The notes under the pieces were generated by a model that did not search any database, was not told the DNA's origin, and worked only from the letters and a program-made list of their open reading frames with translations. This document shows, in pieces, positions 18,073 to 28,436 of a stretch of 64,000 nucleotides of DNA; position 1 is the first letter of the stretch; each line of letters starts with the position of its first letter. The DNA is taken from assembly GCA_021786195.1 (NCBI GenBank), contig JAJYNS010000013.1, positions 1 to 64,000 on the forward strand, in the 5' to 3' direction. Source of the stretch: Actinomycetes bacterium. Its GTDB lineage: Bacteria > Actinomycetota > Acidimicrobiia > Acidimicrobiales > Bog-793. The position numbers and the translations under genes were made by a program.

Positions 18073-18434
18073 TCAACGGGTCACCACCACCGCCCCGGCG
18101 AGCGTCGAGGTGTGCGTGAGCGAGACGTGCCAGGCGGTCACGCCGAGGCGCTCGGCCAGCTCTGCCGCTCGGCCGGTCGCCCTCAGCTGGGGGGCGCCAC
18201 CGCCGGGACGCAGGACCTCGACCTCGGCGAGGCCGAACCCGCCGAGCCCGACGCCGAGCGCCTTCATCGCGGCCTCCTTTGCGCAAAAGCGCGCCGCCAG
18301 CCCGGGCACCGGGTCGGCGCGCCGGGCGAGCTCCGCGCGCTCGGCCTCGGAGAATATGCGCTCGAGCATGCCGGGTCGGCGCGAGAGCGCCCGCCGGAAG
18401 CGCTCCACGTCGAGGGCGTCGAGGCCGAGGCCGA

Positions 18435-18438
<4 letters not shown>
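18073..18438 (-). CDS. acpS: Holo-[acyl-carrier-protein] synthase
   Basis: A 121-residue AcpS that transfers 4'-phosphopantetheine from CoA to acyl carrier protein. It starts VIGLGLDALDVERF (the GxDxxxxxR metal-binding motif) and has ARFCAKEAAMKALG, the WxxKEA-type second motif. Length is normal. The GTG at 18438 overlaps the glmS stop as GTGA. The order glmS-acpS-nnr-alr-tsaE is a standard actinobacterial block. Confidence 0.95.
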
Positions 18439-20282
<1,844 letters not shown>

Positions 20283-20371
20283 GGCCCGAGGCTACCGAAC
20301 GCCCGGTCTTCGCCGGTGCCAAGCGCTCGGGCCGGCCCGGCCGGCGAGCGAGGGCGCATCGGCCGCCTCGG

Positions 20372-21736
20372 CTAGCGGTCGGCCGGCTCCTGAGCGCCCA
20401 GCTCCCGGCGCACGACCTCGACGAGGCGCGCCGCGGCAGAGGCGGCGTGCTCGGCGCTCTCCGCCTCGACCATCACCCGGACCGCCGCCTCGGTGCCGCT
20501 CGCCCTGAGCAGCACACGCCCGTTCTCGCCGAGCTGCGCCTCGACGGCGCTCGCCTCCGCCCAGATCGCCGAGGCGGTCTTCAGCCTCCCCGGCTCGGCG
20601 ACCGGGACGTTGCGAAGGAGCTGGGGCACACGGACCATCGCCCCGGCCGCGAGCTCGTGCAGGGGCCGGCCGTCGCGTGAGACCAGCTCGAGGAGCTTGA
20701 GCGCGGTGAGTATCCCGTCGCCCGTCGTGGCCTCCCGCCGGAACACGATGTGCCCCGACTGCTCGCCGCCGAGCACGAGCCCGTGCGCCTCGAGGGCGTC
20801 GGCGACGTGGCGGTCGCCGATCGGCGTCTCGACGAGGCGGATGCCCCGACCCTCTAGGGCTCGGCGGAGACCGAGGTTGCTCATCACGGTCGCCACGACG
20901 CCGTCGCCGTCGAGCAGGTTCCGCTCGCGCAGGTCGAAGGCGAAGAGGGCGAGGAGCTGGTCGCCGTCGACCACCTCGCCTCGGTGGTCGAGCGCGATGA
21001 GCCGGTCGGCGTCGCCGTCGAAGCAGATCCCGACGTCCGCCCCCTCGGCGACGACCCGGGGACCGAGCGCCGAGGCGTGGGTCGACCCGCAGCCTTCGTT
21101 GATGTTCGTCCCGTCGGGCTCGGCGGCGACGACGACGGCGTCGACCCCGAGCCGGCGGAGCACCTCCGGCGCGATCGGGCTCGCCGCGCCGTTGGCGCAG
21201 TCGCAGACGACCCTGAGACGGCGCGGGCCGAGCTCGACGGAGCCGGCGAGGTGCTCGAGGTAGGCGAGGGCCAGCGAGGGGTCGGCGACGAGGTCGCCGA
21301 CCCCTCGCCCGACCGGCCCGGGTCGGTGACCGGCGTGGTCGCCGGTGAGGATCCGGTCGAGCTCGTCCTCGACGGCGCGCTCGGTGAGGTCCGGCAGCTT
21401 CGTCCCCTGGGGCGACAAGAGCTTGATCCCGTTGTCGGCGAAGGGATTGTGCGAGGCGGAGATCATCGCCGCCGGCTGCCGGCGGGAGGCCGCGAGCCAG
21501 GCCAGGCCAGGGGTCGGGATCACCCCGACGTCGACGACACGGGCCCCCTCGGAGGCAAGACCGGCCGCGAGCGCGCTCTCGAGCATCGGCCCGGAGCGCC
21601 GGGTGTCCCGGCCGACGAGGAACTCCGCACCCGGCAGCTGCCGGGCCGCCGCCCGGCCGAGCGCGAGCGCCAGCTCGGGCGTCAGCTCGACGTTGGCGAC
21701 ACCCCGGATGCCGTCGGTGCCGAAGCGGAGCCCCAC
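20372..21736 (-). CDS. glmM: Phosphoglucosamine mutase
   Basis: A 454-residue GlmM that converts GlcN-6-P to GlcN-1-P, the step after GlmS. It starts GLRFGTDGIRGVAN; the phosphoserine loop is ISASHNPFADNGIK, the metal loop DGDADR (CFDGDADRLIAL), and the sugar loop GGEQSGHI; RASGTEAAVRVMVE is the phosphate-binding end. The GTG start is 5 nt after the rpsI stop, so it is co-transcribed with rplM-rpsI. Confidence 0.97.
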   Translation of the reverse strand: MGLRFGTDGIRGVANVELTPELALALGRAAARQLPGAEFLVGRDTRRSGPMLESALAAGLASEGARVVDVGVIPTPGLAWLAASRRQPAAMISASHNPFADNGIKLLSPQGTKLPDLTERAVEDELDRILTGDHAGHRPGPVGRGVGDLVADPSLALAYLEHLAGSVELGPRRLRVVCDCANGAASPIAPEVLRRLGVDAVVVAAEPDGTNINEGCGSTHASALGPRVVAEGADVGICFDGDADRLIALDHRGEVVDGDQLLALFAFDLRERNLLDGDGVVATVMSNLGLRRALEGRGIRLVETPIGDRHVADALEAHGLVLGGEQSGHIVFRREATTGDGILTALKLLELVSRDGRPLHELAAGAMVRVPQLLRNVPVAEPGRLKTASAIWAEASAVEAQLGENGRVLLRASGTEAAVRVMVEAESAEHAASAAARLVEVVRRELGAQEPADR

Positions 21737-21741
21737 CTGGC

Positions 21742-22134
21742 TCAGCGCTTCGAGTACTGCGGAGCCTTGCGCGCCTTCTTCAGGCCGTACTTCTTGCTCT
21801 CCTTCTCACGCGCGTCACGCGTGAGCAGCCCAGCCCGCTTCAGCCCCGTCCGCAGCTCGGGATCGGCGACGACGAGGCCTCGTGCGATCCCGAGCCGGAG
21901 CGCCCCAGCCTGGCCGGCGAACCCGCCACCGTCGATCGTCGCGTCGACGTCGTAGGCGTCGGCACGCCCCGAGACCCGCAGCGCCTCGGTCGCGGCGACG
22001 CGATGGGTCTCGGAGGGGAAGTACTCCGCGAGCGGTCGCCTGTTCACCGTGACCGCGCCGCTCCCCTGGCGCAGGCGCACGCGCGCGACGGCTGCCTTGC
22101 GGCGGCCGGTGGACTGGGCGATCGGCTGTGGCAT
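21742..22134 (-). CDS. rpsI: 30S ribosomal protein S9
   Basis: A 130-residue S9, in the 30S head; its C-terminal tail reaches the P-site tRNA anticodon. It starts with the family segment TGRRKAAVARVRL and has GGGFAGQAGALRLGIAR, ending in the conserved Tyr-Ser-Lys-Arg (QYSKR). It lies 24 nt after rplM, the universal L13-S9 pair. Confidence 0.97.
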   Translation of the reverse strand: MPQPIAQSTGRRKAAVARVRLRQGSGAVTVNRRPLAEYFPSETHRVAATEALRVSGRADAYDVDATIDGGGFAGQAGALRLGIARGLVVADPELRTGLKRAGLLTRDAREKESKKYGLKKARKAPQYSKR

Positions 22135-22158
22135 GGCTCGAACCCTCTCGGAGTGGTC

Positions 22159-22608
22159 TCAGGACGCCCGGCGCGCGCCGGGGAGCTCCAGCGGCCTCGG
22201 GGACTGGGCGGCATGGGGGTGCTCCGGGCCCCGGTAGACCTTGAGCTTCGACGCCATCCTCCGGCCGAGGCGCCCCTTGGGCAGCATGCCGCGCACGGCC
22301 CGACGGACGACCTCCTCCGGTCGAGTCGCGAGGAGCTCGGCGTAGCTCGTCGACCTCAGCGAGCCGGGGTAGCCGGAGTGGCGGTAGGCGAGCTTCTCCG
22401 CCGCCTTGCCCGCCGTCAGGACGACCTTGGCGGCGTTCACCACGACGACGTGGTCACCGGTGTCGAGGTGGGGGGCGAATATCGGCTTGTGCTTGCCCCT
22501 CAACAGCCTCGCCACCTCGGTCGAGAGCCGCCCGAGGACGAGGCCCTCGGCGTCGACGAGGTGCCAGGACCGGACGACCTCGCTCGGCTTGGGTGAGTAC
22601 GTGCGCAA
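22159..22608 (-). CDS. rplM: 50S ribosomal protein L13
   Basis: A 149-residue L13, an early assembly protein on 23S rRNA domain II. It starts [20 protein letters not shown]; the [15 protein letters not shown] and [14 protein letters not shown] segments are diagnostic. First gene of the rplM-rpsI-glmM-glmS transcript, with a promoter about 120 nt upstream. Confidence 0.97.
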   Translation of the reverse strand: MRTYSPKPSEVVRSWHLVDAEGLVLGRLSTEVARLLRGKHKPIFAPHLDTGDHVVVVNAAKVVLTAGKAAEKLAYRHSGYPGSLRSTSYAELLATRPEEVVRRAVRGMLPKGRLGRRMASKLKVYRGPEHPHAAQSPRPLELPGARRAS

Positions 22609-22727
22609 CCTGGATTCCCTCTGCTCGCGAAAACCGCCTGGAACGGGCGGGCGCCGGCCTGCTGCTCGCCAGCGGCTCCGGCCCGGGCCCGCGCCGGGAC
22701 GGCCACCTCGACGAAGGCCGGGCTCCC

Positions 22728-22756
22728 AGGCTAGGCGATCTCGGCCTCATGGGCAA
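22728..22756 (-). promoter_or_regulatory. Promoter of rplM
   Basis: Minus strand TTGCCC (22756-22751), 17-nt spacer, TAGCCT (22733-22728), a close match to the housekeeping sigma consensus. It predicts a transcript start near 22721 and a GC-rich, foldable leader of about 110 nt before rplM. The rest of the 240-nt gap to truA shows no gene. Confidence 0.7.
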
Positions 22757-22848
22757 CCTGCGCCCGACTCTGCCGCCACAGCCGCCGTCCCCGGGCCGCT
22801 CGTCGCGCCCGGGCGCCCGGAGGGCTGTGTGGGGCTCCCTTCGGCGCC

Positions 22849-23664
22849 TCAGCTCCAGGTGCCGCCGAGCTCCTCCGGGTAGCGCACGGCGACCAGGCAG
22901 AGCCCCTCCGGGGGAGCGACCGGCGGGGCACCCTCCCTGCTGCGGCTGCGGAGCAGCGCCACCAAGTCGCTCGGGCGGGTCCGGCCCTCGCCGGCGCAGA
23001 CGAGGGCGCCGACGATCGAGCGCACCATCTGGTGGCAGAAGGCGGCGGCCTCGATCTCGAACCGCAGGAGCCCCTCGCCGGGCGTGCTCCAGGCAGCGTC
23101 GGTGACCGTCCTCGTGAGCGGTCCGTCGTCGTGGCCCGGGGGGCGGCGGCAAAAGGCGGAGAAGTCGTGCTCCCCGAGGAAGGGGTCGGTGGCGATGCGC
23201 ATCACCGCGAGGTCGAGCGGCCGCTCGACCCGCCAGACCCGGCCCCGCCGGCGGGGATCCGCCCGGGCGGAGATCTCGATCTCGTAGCGGTAGCGGCGCG
23301 CCGTCGCCGACCGCCGGGCGTCGAAGCCGGCCGGGGCGACGACGGCCCGCCACACGGCGATCTCGGCTCCGCACAGGGCGTCCAGGGCGCGTGCGAGGGC
23401 GGGCAGCTCCTCGCCCGGCCCCCCCGCCCCGAAGCGCCCGCTCAGGAGGCTGCCGTCCAGGTCGACGTGGACGACCTGGGCGAGGGCGTGCACGCCGGCG
23501 TCGGTCCGGCCGGCGCAGACCGGCCTGGCGCCCGGGGCGCCGAGGCGGGCGAGGGCGGCCTGGAGCGTCCCGCCGACGGTGCGCTGCCCGGGCTGGGGCG
23601 CGAAGCCGCGGAAGCCTGCGCCGTCGTAGGCGATGCCGAGGGCGACGCGGGCCGGCGGGATCAG
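22849..23664 (-). CDS. truA: tRNA pseudouridine(38-40) synthase TruA, CTG start
   Basis: A 271-residue TruA that makes pseudouridine at positions 38-40 of tRNA anticodon arms. After the start comes [14 protein letters not shown], then the catalytic [17 protein letters not shown] (Asp in the RTDAG motif) and RYRYEI. There is no ATG, GTG or TTG between the rplQ stop and the conserved start. The first usable codon is CTG at 23664, which overlaps the rplQ stop as CTGA, exactly like the ATGA/GTGA overlaps elsewhere in this genome. The next in-frame GTG is inside the active-site motif and would remove the first strand and catalytic Asp. Confidence 0.88.
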   Translation of the reverse strand: MIPPARVALGIAYDGAGFRGFAPQPGQRTVGGTLQAALARLGAPGARPVCAGRTDAGVHALAQVVHVDLDGSLLSGRFGAGGPGEELPALARALDALCGAEIAVWRAVVAPAGFDARRSATARRYRYEIEISARADPRRRGRVWRVERPLDLAVMRIATDPFLGEHDFSAFCRRPPGHDDGPLTRTVTDAAWSTPGEGLLRFEIEAAAFCHQMVRSIVGALVCAGEGRTRPSDLVALLRSRSREGAPPVAPPEGLCLVAVRYPEELGGTWS

Positions 23665-24014
23665 ACCAGCTCGACCCGTGCCATCGGCGCCTTGTCGCCG
23701 GGGCGGGGCCCGAGCTTGAGGATGCGCAGGTAGCCCCCGGGACGGTCGGCGTAGCGCGGTCCGATGTCGTCGAACAGCTTGTGCGCCATGTCCTTGTCGC
23801 GCAGGTAGGCGACGACCTGGCGGTGGTTGTGCACGCCGCCGTCCTTCGCCTTGGTGATGAGCTTCTCCGCGACCGGCCGGAGCGCCTTGGCCTTCGCCTC
23901 GGTCGTCACGATCGCCTCTGCCGCGATGAGCGAGGCCACCAGGTTGCCGAGCATCGCCTTCTGGTGGGCGGCGTCGCCGCCGAAGCGCGGCCCCTTCTTC
24001 GGCGCGCCCGGCAC
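23661..24014 (-). CDS. rplQ: 50S ribosomal protein L17
   Basis: A 117-residue L17, near the peptide exit tunnel. The family signature is [21 protein letters not shown], with [17 protein letters not shown] following. The GTG start shares one base with the rpoA TAG stop (TAGTG). It follows rpoA as in nearly all bacteria. Confidence 0.97.
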   Translation of the reverse strand: MPGAPKKGPRFGGDAAHQKAMLGNLVASLIAAEAIVTTEAKAKALRPVAEKLITKAKDGGVHNHRQVVAYLRDKDMAHKLFDDIGPRYADRPGGYLRILKLGPRPGDKAPMARVELV

Positions 24015-24955
24015 TAGTAGCCCTCCCCGGCGAGCGACAGGCCCCGCTCGTCGAGCCGCTCGATCACCTCGTCGAGGGACTTCTGCCCGAAGTTCGTGAT
24101 CGCCAGCAGGTCGGCCGGGGTCCGCTGGACCAGCTCGCCGATGGTGTTGACCTGGGCGCGCTTCAGGCAGTTGCGGGGACGCTCGGAGAGGTCGAGCTCC
24201 TCGATCGGCAGGTCGAGGTCGGGCGAGCCGCTCGTCGGCGAGCCGACGTCGCCGAGCTCGAGCCCTCGGGCCTCCTCGGAGATGTCGGCGACGAGGCCGA
24301 CGAGCGCCCTCAGGGTCTGGCCGGCCGAGGCGAGGGCAGCGCGAGGCGAGATCGACCCGTCGGTCTCGACGTCGATGACCAGGCGGTCGAAGTCGGTCGA
24401 CTGCTCCACCCGGGTCGGCTCGACGGTGAAGGCGACCCGGCGCACCGGCGAGAAGATGGCGTCGATGGGGATGACGCCGATCGTCGAAGAGCGCTTGTTG
24501 CGCTCCGCCGAGACGTAGCCCTTGCCGCGCTCGACCGTGACGTCCATCGCCAGGCGACCCTTGGCGTTCACCGTCGCGAGGTGCAGGTCGTGGTTGAGCA
24601 CGACGACGTCCGCCGTCGTCCTGAGGTCCGCCCCGGTCACCTCCGCCGGTCCCCGCACGTCCACCCTCAAGGTCACCGGCTCGTCGGAGTCCGAGGTGAG
24701 CACGAGGTCCTTGAGGTTCAAGATGATGTCGCTGATGTCCTCCTTCACCCCCTGGAGGTAGGTGAACTCGTGCAGGGCGTCGTCGAAGCGGACCTGGGTG
24801 ACCGCCGCGCCGGGGATGGAGGAGAGCAGCGTCCGGCGAAGGGCGTTGCCGATGGTGTGGCCGAAGCCGGGGTCGAGCGGCCCGATGGAGAAGCGCTGGC
24901 GGTTGCCTTCTTCCTCGCCTACCGCCTCGACCGTCGGGCGCTGGATGATGAGCAT
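24014..24955 (-). CDS. rpoA: DNA-directed RNA polymerase subunit alpha
   Basis: A 313-residue alpha subunit. The N-terminal dimerisation domain (residues 1-225) has [22 protein letters not shown] and the [14 protein letters not shown] segment; a Ser/Pro/Asp linker ([12 protein letters not shown]) leads to the C-terminal domain for UP elements and activators, with [19 protein letters not shown] and [15 protein letters not shown]. Length and order are normal. It is followed directly by rplQ. Confidence 0.98.
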   Translation of the reverse strand: MLIIQRPTVEAVGEEEGNRQRFSIGPLDPGFGHTIGNALRRTLLSSIPGAAVTQVRFDDALHEFTYLQGVKEDISDIILNLKDLVLTSDSDEPVTLRVDVRGPAEVTGADLRTTADVVVLNHDLHLATVNAKGRLAMDVTVERGKGYVSAERNKRSSTIGVIPIDAIFSPVRRVAFTVEPTRVEQSTDFDRLVIDVETDGSISPRAALASAGQTLRALVGLVADISEEARGLELGDVGSPTSGSPDLDLPIEELDLSERPRNCLKRAQVNTIGELVQRTPADLLAITNFGQKSLDEVIERLDERGLSLAGEGY

Positions 24956-24985
24956 GTCCTGTGTCGCTCCTGTGCTGCTCGGGTG

Positions 24986-25612
24986 CTACTTCGAGAACAG
25001 CTCGACGATGAGCTGCTCGCGGACCTGGGTGTCGATCTGCGCCCGCTCGGGGAGCGAGCGGACGCGCACCGCGTGCCCCTCCTCCTCCACCTCGAGCCAG
25101 CCCGGCACGGGCCGGTCGGTGATGTCGAGGTTGTGACGGATGGTGATGCCCTCACGAGCCGCCCTGCTCAACGCGACGACGTCGCCGGCGCGGACCCGGT
25201 AGCTCGGGATCGTGACCCGCCGCCCGTTGACCGTGACGCCGCCGTGGCTCACGAGCTGGCGAGCCTGCGCCCGGCTCGAGCCCCACAGCGCGCGGTACGC
25301 GATGTTGTCGAGGCGCAGCTCCAGCATGCGCAGGAGGTTCTCGCCGGTGACCCCGCTCTGGCGGTTCGCCTCCTCGTAGAGGTTGCGGAACTGCCGCTCG
25401 AGCACGCCGTAGATGCGACGAGCCTTCTGCTTCTCGCGCAGCTGCGCGAGGTACTCCGAGCCCTGGCGGGCGCGGTCCCGCCCGTGCTCGCCCGGCGGGT
25501 AGGGGCGGCGCTCGATCGGGCAGGCGGTGCTCTCGCACTTCGGGCCCTTCAGGAACAGCTTGACCCTCTCCCGGCGGCAGAGCCTGCAGGCGGGTCCGGT
25601 GTAGCGAGCCAT
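24986..25612 (-). CDS. rpsD: 30S ribosomal protein S4
   Basis: A 208-residue S4, a primary 16S rRNA binding protein. It begins [15 protein letters not shown], and with CESTACP supplies four Cys, so this is the zinc-binding form of S4. The RNA-binding S4 domain is at [27 protein letters not shown]. It ends VELFSK. A strong AGGAGGAGG lies before the ATG. Confidence 0.97.
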   Translation of the reverse strand: MARYTGPACRLCRRERVKLFLKGPKCESTACPIERRPYPPGEHGRDRARQGSEYLAQLREKQKARRIYGVLERQFRNLYEEANRQSGVTGENLLRMLELRLDNIAYRALWGSSRAQARQLVSHGGVTVNGRRVTIPSYRVRAGDVVALSRAAREGITIRHNLDITDRPVPGWLEVEEEGHAVRVRSLPERAQIDTQVREQLIVELFSK

Positions 25613-25629
25613 CGTCCTCCTCCTGCCCG

Positions 25630-26031
25630 CTAGACCCGCCGCCGCTTCTTCGGGCGGCAGCCGTTGTGCGGGATCGGCGTCACGTCCTTGATGCCGGTCA
25701 CCTCGATGCCGGTGGCCGCGAGCGAGCGGATCGCGGTCTCCCGGCCAGATCCCGGACCGCGCACGAGCACGTCCACTCGGCGCACCCCGTGCTCCATCGC
25801 GCGCCGGGCGCACTGCTCGGCGGCCATCTGGGCCGCGTAGGGCGTGGACTTGCGGGACCCCTTGAACCCGACGTTGCCCGCAGAGGCCCAGGCAATGACG
25901 TTGCCCTCGTGGTCGGTGATCGAGACGATGGTGTTGTTGAACGAACTCTTGACGTGGGCGACGCCGTGCACGACGTTCTTGCGCTCGCGCCGGCGCGGCC
26001 TGCGCCCGCCGGGCTTCGTGGGCTTTGCCAT
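25630..26031 (-). CDS. rpsK: 30S ribosomal protein S11
   Basis: A 133-residue S11, on the 30S platform near the E site. It has [19 protein letters not shown] and ends with [15 protein letters not shown]. Shares one base with the rpsM stop (TGATG). Confidence 0.97.
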   Translation of the reverse strand: MAKPTKPGGRRPRRRERKNVVHGVAHVKSSFNNTIVSITDHEGNVIAWASAGNVGFKGSRKSTPYAAQMAAEQCARRAMEHGVRRVDVLVRGPGSGRETAIRSLAATGIEVTGIKDVTPIPHNGCRPKKRRRV

Positions 26032-26411
26032 CAGTGCTTACGAACCTTCTTCTTCCCGGCGACAGTCTTCTTCGGGCCCTTGCGGGTACGGGCGTTGGTG
26101 TGCGTGCGCTGGCCGTGGACGGGGAGCCCGCGACGGTGCCTCAGGCCCTGGTAGGAGCCGATCTCCATCTTGCGCTTGATGTCCTGGGCGACGTCTCGGC
26201 GCAGGTCGCCCTCGACCTTCAGGTTCTGGTCGATGTAGGCCCGCAGGCGGGCGACCTCCTCGTCGGTGAGGTCGCGCACGCGCGTGTCGACGCTCACCCC
26301 GGCTGCGTCGCAGACTCGCCGGGAGGTCGGCTGGCCGATGCCGTAGATGTAGGTCAGCGCCACCTCGAGCCGCTTCTCGCGGGGGATGTCGACGCCGGAT
26401 ATGCGCGCCAT
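26031..26411 (-). CDS. rpsM: 30S ribosomal protein S13
   Basis: A 126-residue S13, in the 30S head and contacting the P-site tRNA and intersubunit bridges. It starts [26 protein letters not shown] and carries [19 protein letters not shown]. The basic Lys/Arg C-terminal tail ([13 protein letters not shown]) is typical. Confidence 0.97.
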   Translation of the reverse strand: MARISGVDIPREKRLEVALTYIYGIGQPTSRRVCDAAGVSVDTRVRDLTDEEVARLRAYIDQNLKVEGDLRRDVAQDIKRKMEIGSYQGLRHRRGLPVHGQRTHTNARTRKGPKKTVAGKKKVRKH

Positions 26412-26414
26412 CGC

Positions 26415-26528
26415 CTAGCCCTGCCGCTGCTTGTGGCGCGGGTTGGAGCAGATGACCATCACCCGCCCATGGCGACGGATGACCTTGCACTTGTCGCAGA
26501 TCGCCTTGACGCTCGGTCGCACCTTCAC
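26415..26528 (-). CDS. rpmJ: 50S ribosomal protein L36
   Basis: A 37-residue L36 starting from [22 protein letters not shown]. The CDKC pair with a later Cys-Asn and His ([13 protein letters not shown]) forms the zinc site of the C+ form. Too short to be caught by usual length cut-offs; it lies between infA and rpsM as in most bacteria. Confidence 0.95.
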   Translation of the reverse strand: MKVRPSVKAICDKCKVIRRHGRVMVICSNPRHKQRQG

Positions 26529-26586
26529 TCGGCTCAGTCCCCTGACTCGTCCCGTCTCCCGGCTCGCCCACCAAGGGCGGCGGGCC

Positions 26587-26811
26587 CTACTTGTAGCGGT
26601 ACGTGATCCGCCCACGGCTCAGGTCGTAGGGCGTGATCTCGACCTGCACCCTGTCGCCGGGGAGGATCCGGATGCGGTGCATGCGCATCTTCCCCGAGCT
26701 GTGCGCGAGCACCTTGTGTCCGTTCTCGAGCTCGACCCGGAACATGGCGTTCGGCAGCGGCTCGACGACCGTGCCTTCGAGCACGATCGCATCCTCCTTC
26801 GGCTTCGGCAG
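26587..26811 (-). CDS. infA: Translation initiation factor IF-1, probable CTG start
   Basis: IF-1 binds the 30S A site during initiation. The OB-fold protein reads [16 protein letters not shown], then [33 protein letters not shown] and [12 protein letters not shown], so it is complete at the C-terminus. A CTG at 26811 is preceded by GAGGAGG with a 5-nt spacing and gives 74 residues (M-PKPKED), the family length. The nearest standard start is a GTG at 26829 that adds six residues (VDEEVD) and has no Shine-Dalgarno. I favour CTG; the GTG start cannot be excluded. Confidence 0.9.
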   Translation of the reverse strand: MPKPKEDAIVLEGTVVEPLPNAMFRVELENGHKVLAHSSGKMRMHRIRILPGDRVQVEITPYDLSRGRITYRYK

Positions 26812-26906
26812 GTCGACCTCCTCGTCCACTTCGCGCCGTGGCGCCCGCCAGCTCAGGGGCACGCGACGCGACGGCCAAGGGACGACCGGCCCCAAGGCAG
26901 ACAAGG

Positions 26907-26912
26907 ATGCTA
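26907..26912 (-). promoter_or_regulatory. Possible -10 of the infA-rpmJ-rpsM operon
   Basis: Minus strand TAGCAT sits about 95 nt before the infA start in the 193-nt gap after map. The sequence 17-20 nt upstream is GC-rich with only a CTGGAC as a -35 candidate. The position suits a promoter for the infA to truA block. Confidence 0.45.
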
Positions 26913-27004
26913 CCACCCCCGGCGCCCCGCCCGTCCAGGGGCGCAGGCCGGTGCCCGTCGGCGGGCCGGTCCACGCCGGGTCGCAGGCGCCGGCGAGTCG
27001 CCGC

Positions 27005-27745
27005 TCAGGGCAGGGTCAGCACCTCGGGGCCCTCCTCGGTGACCGCGACCGTGTGCTCGAAGTGCGCCGACAGGGCTCCGTCGGCGGTGACGACGCTCCA
27101 GCCGTCGTCGAGCTCGACGGTCTCGTAGGTCCCGGCGTTGACCATCGGCTCGATCGCGAAGACGTTGCCGACCTTGAGCTTGGGGCCGGGGGTGCCCGGC
27201 CAGTAGTTCGGGACCTGCGGCTCCTCGTGCATGGCCGTGCCGATCGCGTGGCCGACGTACTTGCGCACGACGGAGAACCCTGCGGCCTCGGCGACGGCCT
27301 GGACGGCGCGGCCGATCTCGTGGAGGCGGTTGCCGGCGACCATCTGGTCGATCCCGGCGTACAGCGACCGCTCGGTGACCGCCATCAGGCGCACGGCGAG
27401 CTCGCCCACCTCCCCCACGGGCGCGGTGTAGGCGGCGTCGCCGTGATAGCCCTCGACGATCGCGCCGCAGTCGACCGAGACGATGTCGCCCTCCTTCAGC
27501 CGGTAGGGGCCGGGGATCCCGTGCACGATCATGTCGTTCGGCGACGTGCAGATCACCGCAGGGAAGCCGTGGTAGTTGAGGAAGTTCGACCTCGCGCCTC
27601 GGCGCTCGAGCACCTCTCGGGCCACGGCGTCGAGCTCCAGGGTCGTCACCCCGGGCTTGATGGCGGCTCGGGTCTGCTCGATGATCTCGGCGACGACCCG
27701 CCCCGCCCGGCGCATCTTGCGGATCTCCTCGGGCGAGCGGATCAT
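27005..27745 (-). CDS. map: Methionine aminopeptidase, type I
   Basis: A 246-residue MetAP that removes the initiator Met from nascent proteins. Metal ligands are visible as Asp in VSVDCGAI and [10 protein letters not shown], His in [13 protein letters not shown], and Glu in FAIEPMV and [11 protein letters not shown]. Length matches the single-domain type Ia enzyme without the N-terminal zinc extension. It follows adk by 10 nt. Confidence 0.97.
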   Translation of the reverse strand: MIRSPEEIRKMRRAGRVVAEIIEQTRAAIKPGVTTLELDAVAREVLERRGARSNFLNYHGFPAVICTSPNDMIVHGIPGPYRLKEGDIVSVDCGAIVEGYHGDAAYTAPVGEVGELAVRLMAVTERSLYAGIDQMVAGNRLHEIGRAVQAVAEAAGFSVVRKYVGHAIGTAMHEEPQVPNYWPGTPGPKLKVGNVFAIEPMVNAGTYETVELDDGWSVVTADGALSAHFEHTVAVTEEGPEVLTLP

Positions 27746-27755
27746 GCGGAGGCGC

Positions 27756-28436
27756 TCAAGGGCGAGCCTCGGCTCTAGGCTGCCGCCGACCGTCGATCGC
27801 CTTGACCAGCCGGTCCGTGACCACGTCCACGGCCGCGTCGCCCCGCACCGTGGCGAGCAGCCCCTTGCGGCGGTACCGGGCGACGAGCGGGGCGGTCTGG
27901 CGCTCGTAGAGGTCGAGGCGGCGCTTGATCGCCGCCTCGGTGTCGTCCTCCCGCTGGACGACCTCTCCGCCGCAGATGTCGCAGGTCCAGTCGATCGACG
28001 GTGGCGCGGAGAGCGAGTAGTTGGCGCCGCAGTCGGCGCAGGTGCGCCGGGCGGAGAGGCGCCTCATCACGAGGCTCGTCGGGACGAGGAGGTTCAGCAC
28101 GAGGTCGATCCCCGGCGGCGGGAGGATCTCGTCGAGCAGGTCCGCCTGGCGCACCGTCCTCGGGAAGCCGTCGAGGACGAAGCCCCGGGCCTTGGTGTCG
28201 TCCTGGTCGAGCCGCTGGTGGACGAGCTCGACCAGCACCTCGTCGGGGACCAGCTCACCGGCGTCCATGTACCGGCGCGCCTCCTCGCCGATCTCGGTCC
28301 CCCGCTTGACGGCGGCCCGCAGCATGTCCCCGGTGGAGATGTGCGGGATGACGTAGTGCCGGGAGAGCCGGACGCACTGCGTCCCTTTCCCCGCCCCCTG
28401 CTTGCCGAGGACGATCAACCGGGCGCCGGGTACCAC
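27756..28436 (-). CDS. adk: Adenylate kinase, zinc LID type
   Basis: A 226-residue adenylate kinase (ATP + AMP = 2 ADP). P-loop GKQGAGKGTQC, AMP-site HISTGDMLR and GFVLDGFPRTVRQ. The LID carries CADCGANY and CDICGG, four Cys for structural zinc. The start is a GTG immediately after the secY TAG. The C-terminal tail (RQPRAEARP) is a few residues longer than usual. Confidence 0.97.
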   Translation of the reverse strand: MVPGARLIVLGKQGAGKGTQCVRLSRHYVIPHISTGDMLRAAVKRGTEIGEEARRYMDAGELVPDEVLVELVHQRLDQDDTKARGFVLDGFPRTVRQADLLDEILPPPGIDLVLNLLVPTSLVMRRLSARRTCADCGANYSLSAPPSIDWTCDICGGEVVQREDDTEAAIKRRLDLYERQTAPLVARYRRKGLLATVRGDAAVDVVTDRLVKAIDGRRQPRAEARP

